Assembly: GCA_020073265.1 (NCBI GenBank)
Contig: JAIQFN010000003.1
Span: 111,433-175,432, forward strand
DNA: 64,000 nt
DNA from: Terriglobia bacterium
GTDB lineage: Bacteria > Acidobacteriota > Terriglobia > Bryobacterales > Bryobacteraceae
Reading direction: 5' to 3'
This document shows, one piece after another, positions 57,901 through 64,000 of this stretch. The position numbers and the translations under genes are program-made. Each line of letters begins with the position of its first letter. The first letter of the stretch is position 1. The notes under the pieces were generated by a model that saw nothing but the letters and a program-made list of their open reading frames with translations, did no database searches and was not told the DNA's origin.

Positions 57901-60135
57901 GCGCGTGCCCGGTGCTGGCCTCAAGAAACAGGGTGATTCCGGATAGCGAACTTGTCCCATTCGCCCGAGCCCAAAGCAGAGGATACACGCCGGAGACGCT
58001 TTGGCTGGTCTTGAACCATCCCGACCAGGTGCCGGTCGTTGAATCCAGAGCCGGCGAACTCGTCACCGACAAGTACGACCCACTCGATCCCGAGAAGCTG
58101 GCTCCCCCGCCGATCTCTCCTCCCGTCGCGGTGGCGCCGCTACTGGTCGCGCTGAGCGTATTCGAGGTAGAATCCGCGACCGAAAGGGTGGTACCGTTCG
58201 CAACGTGAAACACTCCCTTATAGGTGCTGTCCCAAACGCCGGTCCGGTTCTGTTGGTCTGCCGCGGCAGCATTGCCGGAATACATGTACAGCACTGTATT
58301 GTCGGCAGCAGACAGCGACGGCATTTGCACCCAAGCGATCAGTTGCCCGGTCGTGGGAGAGTAGGTCTCCAGCTCATGATTCAGCTTGGTGGACCCATCG
58401 GAGGCGGTGAACAGAATATCTGTCCCATCGTTCTTTCCGACATTCCCGCCATTGCCCAGCGACCTCAGGCTCGCGTCCGTCACCGAAATCAACACCGGGA
58501 AGTTCGTCAGATTCGAAGATCCCGATACTTTCGTGTGGTCGATGGTGAACGCCTTCCGGCTGGTCCAGGACCCGTTGTACCAAGACGCCTGCGGAACCAG
58601 AGTGATGGTCGCCGTTGCTGACTTCGTGGCGTCCGCCACACTGGCCGCCGTCACTGTCACCGTCAGCTGCGTCGTGATCGTGGCCGGCGCTATGTACTGG
58701 CCCGCGGCAGAAATGGTTCCCGTATTCGGGCTCAGCGCCCAGGTCACCGCCGTATTGCTGGTGTTGCTCACGGTGGCCGTGAACTGCTGCGTCTGGCCAC
58801 CGTACAGCGTGGCCGCCGGCGGGGTCACGGAAACCGCTACTGGGGCGCTCTGTGCCGATCCGAAGCTAAGGAACGTCGCCGGCAGGTTCTGGCTGTTGTA
58901 TTCGGTGGCAATCCAGCCGGACGACCGCACGACATTCGACACGCGGAACTCGTCCTCGGAACCGTTCAGCGGAGTCCAGTAACTGTCCAGCGCCGCTGCA
59001 AATCTCAATACCTGTCCATTGAAGGACCAGTTCTGCTTCGGAGTGTCCGAGGCTATGGCCGCTCCGTCCACATACAGCGTGGCGGTGCTAGCGGCATTAA
59101 ACGTCAACGCCAGATAATGCCAGTTTCCATCGTTGAGCGCCGCAGATCCGCCCGTGATGTCCAGAGCCAGGGCCGAGCCGTACACCTGCACCCGGGCATG
59201 CCCGGTGTTCGCCTCAAGGAACAGCGTGATCCCGGAAGCCGAACCCGACCCATTCGCCCGAGCCCAAAGCAGAGGATACACACCGAAAACGCTTTGATTG
59301 GTCTTGACCCATCCCGACCAGGTGCCCGCAGTCGGATCCAGTGCCGGCGAGCTCGCCACCGACAAATACGACGAACTCGATCCGGAGAAGCTGGCTCCCC
59401 CGCCGATGTCTCCTCCCGTGGCCGTGCCGCCCTGGTTGGTCGCACTGAGCGCGTTCGACGTGGAATCGGTCACTGAAAGGGTTGTACCGTTCGGAAGGTG
59501 CCACACTCCTTTGTAGGTGCTGTCCCAAACTCCGGTCTTGTTCTGTTGGTCTGCGGCCGAGGCGTTGCCGTAATACATGTAAAGCACCGTATTGGTGGCC
59601 GGAGACAGCGACGGCACTTGCACCCAGGCGATCACTTGCCCGGTCGTGGGAGAGTAGCTCTCCAGCTCATGATTAAACTTAGTGATCCCATCGGCGGCGG
59701 TAAACAGAATGTCAGTCCCGTCGTTCTTTCCGACATTTCCACCATTGGCAACGGACATCAGGTTCGCATCCGTCACCGAAATCAACACGGGGAAGTTCGT
59801 CAGGTTCGAGGATCCGGACACCTTGGTATGGTCGATCGAGAGGGCCTTCCGGCCTGTCCAGGACGGGTTGTACCAAGAAGTAGGTGGAACCAGAGTAATA
59901 GTCGCGGATGCCGACTTCGTAGCATCGGCCACGCTGGTCGCCGTGACTGTCACCACCTGGTACATATTGATCGTGGCCGGCGCCGTGTACAGGCCCGCGG
60001 GAGAAAGGGTTCCCGGGCTCGGGCTCAAAGCCCAGGTCACAGCCGTATTGCTGGTGTTGCTGACGGTGGCTAAGAATTGCTGTGCCTGGCCTCCATAGAG
60101 CGTCGCGCCCGAGGGTGTCACCGAGACCGCGATCG
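54965..60135 (-). repeat. Four tandem coding repeats of about 1.29 kb within the sedolisin gene
   Basis: Units lie at about 54965-56240, 56241-57546, 57547-58840 and 58841-60135, each encoding Big + DUF2341 + LamG. Nucleotide similarity between units is high over long runs, such as the shared Big segment (VSNTSNTAVTWAL) and DUF2341 segment (NFPVLISVTDA). The first unit is the most divergent at its edges. Confidence 0.9.
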
Positions 60136-62116
60136 GCGGAACAACCAGAGTGACGCTCGCCGAGTCTTGTAAACTCCCCGACGCGCCGGTGACCACAATC
60201 GTGTACGTCCCAGGGGTAGTGGTCGAGGCCACCGACATGGTCATGGTCGAGGTGCCAGAGCCCGGCGCGGCGATAGAGGGGGGACTGAAAGTCACGGTTG
60301 CGCCTGCCGGCTGGCCAGTCGCAGACAAGTCAATAGCCGAGTCGAAACCGTTGAAGACGGCGGTAGTGATCGTCGATGTGCCATTGCTACCCAGTACCAC
60401 GGAGACTGAAGTGGGCGCCGCGAAAATGTTGAAGCTGGCGGACGTCGGCGCTCCGATTAGTGCGTTGATCAAGCCGGCCCCATTCGGACTGCCCCAGCCG
60501 GTCGCCAAATCGTACCTGATTTCCGCAGGATAGCCGTTGCTGCCGCCGGTTATGTCGTGGAAGTCGGTGGCATAGCCGGACCCCAGGCCGAACTCATAAA
60601 TGGTCGGATTAATGAAGCCGAGCGTCGACTTGCCGCTGGCAACCAGCTGTTGATTGGCCAGAGCCAAATAGCCGGCCCACATGGGCGCCGCAAAACTGGT
60701 CCCGCCCAGCTGGCCCGCGGTACAGGTGGTTTGGTTGGCACACACGTAAAAGTCAAAATTGGCTTCGGCCGCGACGTCCGGTGAGTTCCGCAAAGTCGTG
60801 GACCCCCCGTTGGACGAAGTGATCACGCCCGCGAGCTGTTGCCAGGAGGGAATCGGAATGGCGCCCGGCGTAAAGTAGCCGCCGCCACCGTCGACCCAAA
60901 CGGTTTCCGAAACCCAGGTGCCTCCCGGGCCGCTAGTCTGCAAATCCGTGCCGCCGACCACCGTGACATACGCATCGTCCGCCGGGTACACAGCCTCGGA
61001 AGAGAAGGTATACGCGCCGCTGTCGCCGGCTGCTTGAAACACATTTTGTCCTTGAGCCGCAAACTTCTTGAAGTAGGGGTCGTCAGTGCTGGGGTCCGCC
61101 GGACTCCAAGTCCACGAAGAGCTCAATTGTGAACTCAGCGGAGAATGCGTAGACATGGCACTCAAGATGGCAGTATCGGTGGACCCTACGTACACATAGA
61201 GCGCTGTGAGGCCCGGGGCCATGGAGACCGCCTGAGTGATGTCAATGGTCTGTTCTGTATCGTCACAGCCTTTCGAAGAGAGGCAGGTCAAGCTGGTTCC
61301 GTCCGTGGAAACGCCCACGATAGGGACATTGTTCTTTTGCTTCACGTTCCTGAAGTACGTGTTGACGTCGGCGGTATCGTATCCGAAGAACTCCAGCAGC
61401 CCGACCGTCTGGCCGGAGCCGGTGAGAGCCGTCCCACCGTAGTAGGCCGCCCTCAAGTCGCTGCCGCAATAAGATCCCGACGGACAGGATCCCGTAGTGG
61501 TATTTGGTTGCGCAGTCACGCCCGGCCCCTTGTTCAGGAGCGCGGGACGCGGGATCGAATAGTTGTCCAGACCCGAGATATGCCACACCGGAAACGGCAG
61601 GCTCAACGTGGGCTCCCGGTCTGGAGCGTAGAATGTGCGGTTTTCCGTGGGGTGCTGGTAGGTACCCATGTGCACGTTGAAGGCTTTCTCGATATCCGAC
61701 ACCGAGGCTTCGATCTGCACGTCCATTCCATCGCGGGAGCCGCCCACCACCGTAAGGCCGTTCGAGGTAGCGTATTGAAGCACGGCGTCATAATCTTCCT
61801 GGCTGGGACCGAACCGCGCGGTAAACTCTGACACCGTAAGGAAGTGCCGGTAGGAGGGGCTTCGAGGATCGTAGACCTCTCGCAAGAATTCGTCCAACCC
61901 TGCCTCATTGCGCAGCGGCAGAACAATGTCGATCCGCAAGGACTGAGTAGCGGGCAGCAGGTTCAACAACCCCGCCCGGCCACCAATCACCGCTTGACGC
62001 ACATGACGCGTCAGCACGGACTGTGCCTGCGCCGGGGTCCCCAAAACAAAGAGCAGCATGGCCGCATACAGTCCGCGCAGAACTGCCACGCCATAGCTTC
62101 TTCCTGATTGGTTCAT
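54965..62116 (-). CDS. Giant secreted sedolisin (S53) protease with four Big-DUF2341-LamG repeats
   Basis: 2383 aa from the ATG 62116, which has CCAGGAG upstream; the frame is open to 62323 but that part reads as another gene's remnant. Order: signal peptide (to about 33), pro-kumamolisin activation domain (about 35-195), S53 catalytic domain (about 200-570) with the Glu/Asp pair in DDTEQTIDI (about 287/291), the nucleophile in GGTSFAAPM (about 473) and a Ca-site-like region FHDITGGSNGYP. An Ig-like domain follows, then four tandem units of about 430 aa, each with a Big-type Ig domain, a DUF2341 domain (SWYN...) and a LamG/concanavalin-like domain (DGNWHYL...). Probably an acid-active secreted protease with glycan- or surface-binding arms. 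No anchor at the C-terminus was seen. Confidence 0.88.
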   Translation of the reverse strand: MNQSGRSYGVAVLRGLYAAMLLFVLGTPAQAQSVLTRHVRQAVIGGRAGLLNLLPATQSLRIDIVLPLRNEAGLDEFLREVYDPRSPSYRHFLTVSEFTARFGPSQEDYDAVLQYATSNGLTVVGGSRDGMDVQIEASVSDIEKAFNVHMGTYQHPTENRTFYAPDREPTLSLPFPVWHISGLDNYSIPRPALLNKGPGVTAQPNTTTGSCPSGSYCGSDLRAAYYGGTALTGSGQTVGLLEFFGYDTADVNTYFRNVKQKNNVPIVGVSTDGTSLTCLSSKGCDDTEQTIDITQAVSMAPGLTALYVYVGSTDTAILSAMSTHSPLSSQLSSSWTWSPADPSTDDPYFKKFAAQGQNVFQAAGDSGAYTFSSEAVYPADDAYVTVVGGTDLQTSGPGGTWVSETVWVDGGGGYFTPGAIPIPSWQQLAGVITSSNGGSTTLRNSPDVAAEANFDFYVCANQTTCTAGQLGGTSFAAPMWAGYLALANQQLVASGKSTLGFINPTIYEFGLGSGYATDFHDITGGSNGYPAEIRYDLATGWGSPNGAGLINALIGAPTSASFNIFAAPTSVSVVLGSNGTSTITTAVFNGFDSAIDLSATGQPAGATVTFSPPSIAAPGSGTSTMTMSVASTTTPGTYTIVVTGASGSLQDSASVTLVVPPIAVSVTPSGATLYGGQAQQFLATVSNTSNTAVTWALSPSPGTLSPAGLYTAPATINMYQVVTVTATSVADATKSASATITLVPPTSWYNPSWTGRKALSIDHTKVSGSSNLTNFPVLISVTDANLMSVANGGNVGKNDGTDILFTAADGITKFNHELESYSPTTGQVIAWVQVPSLSPATNTVLYMYYGNASAADQQNKTGVWDSTYKGVWHLPNGTTLSVTDSTSNALSATNQGGTATGGDIGGGASFSGSSSSYLSVASSPALDPTAGTWSGWVKTNQSVFGVYPLLWARANGSGSASGITLFLEANTGHARVQVYGSALALDITGGSAALNDGNWHYLALTFNAASTATLYVDGAAIASDTPKQNWSFNGQVLRFAAALDSYWTPLNGSEDEFRVSNVVRSSGWIATEYNSQNLPATFLSFGSAQSAPVAVSVTPPAATLYGGQTQQFTATVSNTSNTAVTWALSPNTGTISAAGQYIAPATITTQLTVTVTAASVADATKSATATITLVPQASWYNGSWTSRKAFTIDHTKVSGSSNLTNFPVLISVTDASLRSLGNGGNVGKNDGTDILFTASDGSTKLNHELETYSPTTGQLIAWVQMPSLSAADNTVLYMYSGNAAAADQQNRTGVWDSTYKGVFHVANGTTLSVADSTSNTLSATSSGATATGGEIGGGASFSGSSGSYLSVTSSPALDSTTGTWSGWFKTSQSVSGVYPLLWARANGTSSLSGITLFLEASTGHARMQLYGSTAPVALDISGGSTALNDGNWHYLVLTFNASSTATLYVDGSAVAAGTPSQGWSFNGQALRFAAALDSFWTPLNGSEDEFRVSNVVRTADWVATEYNNQSLPATFLNFGSVQGAPVTVSVTPSAATLYGGQTQQFTATVSNTSNTAVTWTLSPNPGTISAAGLYTAPATISTQQTVTVTATSVADTTKSATATITLSPPGAWYNTSWANRRAVTIGHSNVSGSSDLTNFPVLISVTDASLKSAATGGGVGKTDGTDILFTASDGVTKLNHELELYNAATGQLIAWVQVPSLSPVTNTALYMYYGNAGAGDQQNKTGVWDSSYKGVWHLGDGTALAVADSTSNALSAANSAAAAAAGKIDGAASFSGLSSSYLSVASSPALDSTTGTWAGWFRTSQSVSGVYPLLWARANGTSSHSGITLFLEASTGHARVQVYGTGAPAALDITGGSAALNDGNWHYLVLTFNASSTATLYVDGSAVASGTPSQSWSFNGQALRFAVALDSFWTPLNGAEDEFRVSSVVRSANWILTEYNNESSPSAFFNLGNAENSPITVTPSTATLSAGQTQQFTATVSNTSNTAVTWALNPNTGTISAAGLYAAPATIGAQQTVIVTATSVADTTKSATATITLSPVPWYNTSWTNRKAFTVDHTKISGSSNLTNFPVLISVTDASLKSLGNGGNVGKNDGTDILFTASDGVTKLNHELETYSAVTGKLIAWVQAPSLSPTTDTVFYVYYGNTSAADQQNKTGVWDSSYAGVWHVPDGANLSVADSTSNALSTANNGAAATGGKTGGGASFSGSGSSYLSVASSPALDSTTGTWSGWFKTSQSVSGVYPVLWSRANAAGSLSGITLFLEAGTGHARLQLYGSAAPAALDITGGSAALNDGNWHYLALTFNAASTATLYVDGSAVASGTPSRSWSFNGQALRFAVSLDSFWAPLNGAEDEFRVSSAVRSPGWVATEYNNQSAPAAFVIWPM

Positions 62117-62119
62117 CAG

Positions 62120-62409
62120 CTGACTCCTGGGTGAGCGCGCGAATCGACCGGGACACCCCTCGTGAGGCGGATCGACAGAGACATGCGGCTGCTCGCAACG
62201 CCGTAGGACTTGATCCATGCCGATGCTACCCATCCAGAAGTAGCCCGAAGGCGGAAAGGTGCCCTGCTGGAATATGGCGGGTGTGCCGTCAAGGTCGCGC
62301 GACTCGTACCAGCGCACTCCCACGTTGCCCGTCCGGTTGCCACTGAGTGGTTAGCCACAAGCGCCTCGTAGCCATCGAGACTCCGCCGAATATGAGGAAG
62401 ACGGGTCCG
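62120..62409 (-). pseudogene. Decayed fragment of a large secreted protein gene
   Basis: Translating the minus strand with two frame changes gives a continuous family-like sequence: GYEALVANHSVATG in one frame, then GVRWYESRDLDGTPAIFQQG and YFWMGSIGMDQ in another, then YGVASSRMSLSIRL back in the first. This pattern resembles a segment I recall from large secreted proteins of Acidobacteriota. There is no start or intact frame, so it is a relic. It lies directly upstream of the sedolisin start on the same strand. Confidence 0.6.
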
Positions 62410-62930
62410 GTCATGCGTCCGCCTGGTCCCGTTTGCGCCAATCGCATGCTTCACCAAAGACGCCGACGGTCGAAATTGCATACGCTGCATTCAAACCACC
62501 CCGTACCCCTTCGTTTCTAACTGCGTTTGTGCCGGAGCCGGAGGAGTTTACTCCGGGTTTACATCGTTGTCAGACTATCACCTTCCGAAATCGCCGCAGC
62601 TCGATGTTCGATTATCTGGTACTAACAGGGTAATGGTACTGTTTTAGCTCCCGACTAGTACCCAAAGACTCATTGCACTGGGACCAACCAAATTGCGCGG
62701 GCAGCAAGGCGCGCAGTCGATCGGCTTCGCCACTCTGCGCCTTTCGAGCTTCGCAACTTGTCAGGCGCACTAACCCGAAATGGCCGCCCCGCCCCGCCGC
62801 CCCAAGGGGTAAGGCCTGGCTTCAACAGTTATCATGGCCATAATGCAGGTCAACATCCATGCCGATTCTCTTACTGGCGAGGCTGTCCGCCGAAATGTCT
62901 GCGAGGTTCGGCATGTCGAGGTGTGGACCG
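62410..62930. other. Non-coding stretch without recognisable genes
   Basis: About 520 bases with short frames only. I see no promoter, RNA or repeat that I can support beyond a weak CCGGAG...CTCCGG stem near 62540. Confidence 0.4.
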
Positions 62931-63781
62931 ATGAAAGCATCTTTAAAAATAGCCGGACTGTTGTGCGCTTCCGTCCTCCTATTCCTCGCCGGCTGCGACA
63001 GTATGGCCCGGTCTTGGTATCTGAGCAGCTATGATCGCGACATCAGCAGTTCCACACGGGCTATCGAGACCGCTCGCGATAACGCCCACCGGGCAGCGGC
63101 ATATGCAAGGCGAGGCAGTGCTTATTCGGAGAAAGCCCGCTATAGCCGGGCATTCAAGCTGATCTCCTCTGATGAATACGACCGCTTGTTCGGCCTTGCC
63201 GTCAAGGATCATGACCAGGCCGTAGCGCTCGATCCCCCCAGCGCCGAGGCTTACTACAGCCGCGGGCAAACCTATTACGACCGGGCTGTCCTGGAGGTCG
63301 TGGTGAACGGCGTGTTGGTGGGCAGTGCTGCGGCCCAGAAGGCTTGGTTCGCCCCGGCAGTCGCCGATTTCAGGAAGGCCTCGAGAGAGACAGCCGGTTC
63401 TATCTGGCGTGGGACATGCTCGGCTTGACCCATGAGACGACCGGCGAACTCGACCAGGCCATCAGCGAATACTCGCAAGAGATGGCGCTGAATCCATTGG
63501 GCAGGACGCGCTTGGCTGACGCCTACTGCCTGCGCGGGTCCTCCAATCAAAAAGAGAAGAAGTATGATGCCGCCATCGCGGACTACGAGAAATCGATCGA
63601 CACCGGCGCCAGCGCCGATGGCTGCTCGTGCGATCCCTACAATCCGCTGTTCGGACTCGACGATGAGAACCGGCGATACGACCAGGCCTGGGAAGTCGTC
63701 CACAAGGCGCGGAGGTCCAGGAAATGGATCGCGCCCGAATTGCTGGACAAATTGAAGAAGGATTCCGGACGCAGCAACTAG
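62931..63781 (+). pseudogene. TPR-type lipoprotein gene with a frameshift
   Basis: The ATG at 62931 starts a lipoprotein signal with lipobox LAGC (MKASLKIAGLLCASVLLFLA, then GCDS). TPR-like helices follow (AHRAAAYARRGSAYSEKARY; EAYYSRGQTYYDRAVLE). The frame ends at 63428, but a second frame continues the same protein from about 63385 (ERDSRFYLAWDMLGLTHETT) to TAG 63779-63781. One missing base near 63383-63388 explains the break. The final TAG sits at the edge of the IS630-type element. Confidence 0.75.
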
Positions 63782-64000
63782 TGGGCTGTCTGTGAGAAGT
63801 ATTTACCACGACTGAATTCTCCGCCTTGGGTCGGAGTATTTCCAGCGGAAGGGCTTGGCAGATTTTCCGTATAGCCGAATGTAGCGCAGGATCTTGCGCC
63901 GGAGGTCGGCGACGGAAGTGAAGATGCCGCGATCGATCACTTCGCGTTGCAGTTTGGAGAACCAGATTTCGACCTGGTTCATCCAGGAGGAATAGGTGGG
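63782..64000 (-). mobile_element. IS630-type insertion sequence, one end only
   Basis: This is the terminal part of an IS630-family element running off the window. The likely end starts just after a TA dinucleotide (63779-63780), the known target of the family. The other end and the inverted repeat cannot be checked here. Confidence 0.6.
63803..64000 (-). CDS. IS630-family transposase, C-terminal 65 aa
   Basis: The minus-strand frame from the window edge reads PTYSSWMNQVEIWFSKLQRE, then VIDRGIFTSVADLRRKILRY and a basic end ...KPFRWKYSDPRRRIQSW before TAA. The SSWMNQVEIWFS motif, with the last catalytic Glu of the DDE triad, is diagnostic for IS630-type transposases. The N-terminal helix-turn-helix and the first two Asp residues lie outside the window. 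Confidence 0.9.
   Translation of the reverse strand, partial: PTYSSWMNQVEIWFSKLQREVIDRGIFTSVADLRRKILRYIRLYGKSAKPFRWKYSDPRRRIQSW

Noticed and set aside
54965..60135. Regularly spaced similar sequences that might suggest a CRISPR or satellite array
   Set aside because: The period is about 1.29 kb, and each unit is translated in one open frame as Big-DUF2341-LamG domains.
62117..62323. N-terminal extension of the sedolisin before residue 1
   Set aside because: These residues belong to the decayed secreted-protein relic; the ATG at 62116 has a ribosome site and a signal peptide.

Overview
The window looks like chromosomal DNA of a high-GC Acidobacteriota bacterium, most likely of the Solibacter/Bryobacter type. 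The evidence is a VWFA-related secreted protein (18243-19304), a MacB/FtsX-type 'duplicated orphan permease' (45769-48216), a sedolisin with DUF2341/LamG repeats (54965-62116), decayed remnants of large secreted proteins, and an ordinary Gram-negative core (lpxA, lpxD, an RND pump). No organism name is present in the sequence, so this is inferred from gene families.

Layout. 1-2.7 kb: the end of a beta-oxidation operon (FadB-like, then FadA-like). 2.7-5.6 kb: a nitric-oxide/nitrosative-stress cluster (Crp/Fnr regulator, RIC/YtfE di-iron repair protein, NnrS-like membrane protein) with a perfect palindromic operator candidate. 5.6-8.1 kb: an NADP oxidoreductase whose last 132 bp are perfectly duplicated around a two-gene insert (EEP-fold nuclease/phosphatase plus an unknown 131-aa protein). 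8.1-17.4 kb: ku, a DUF72 gene, an ABC exporter, doxX, ferredoxin, argS and acnA. 17.4-21.7 kb: an S24-type peptidase without HTH, the VWA protein and a degenerate hybrid histidine kinase. 21.9-24.6 kb: the SRP RNA gene followed by dnaX-ybaB-recR. 24.8-32.7 kb: an M28-like protein, a GNAT/DUF1778 toxin-antitoxin pair, a VOC protein, an RND pump and a secreted unknown. 32.7-45.7 kb: housekeeping genes (tpiA, deoB, a TlpA-like protein, ruvC, yebC, lpxD, lpxA, a permease, an AlkD-like protein, folK, ruvB, ruvA). 45.8-50.3 kb: the large permease, rsmE and an ArsR-SRPBCC operon with a frameshift. 50.3-64 kb: an accessory region with an A-T-TE NRPS-like synthetase between gene fragments, an NHL-propeller protein, the giant sedolisin, pseudogenes, a broken TPR lipoprotein and the end of an IS630-type transposase.

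The signals not explained by ordinary genes are: (1) four 46-bp twin-hairpin elements, each starting 1-6 bases after the stop codon of a plus-strand gene and in the same orientation, whose stems change sequence but still pair, plus a fifth element with a similar plan; (2) the 132-bp perfect repeat bracketing the EEP/131-aa pair; (3) a full-length hybrid sensor kinase that has lost its phospho-accepting His, its N-box Asn, its G1 box and its receiver Asp; (4) four tandem Big-DUF2341-LamG units of about 1.29 kb each in one protease gene. No CRISPR array, tRNA or rRNA was found. All assignments rest on motif reading and family knowledge, without database searches.
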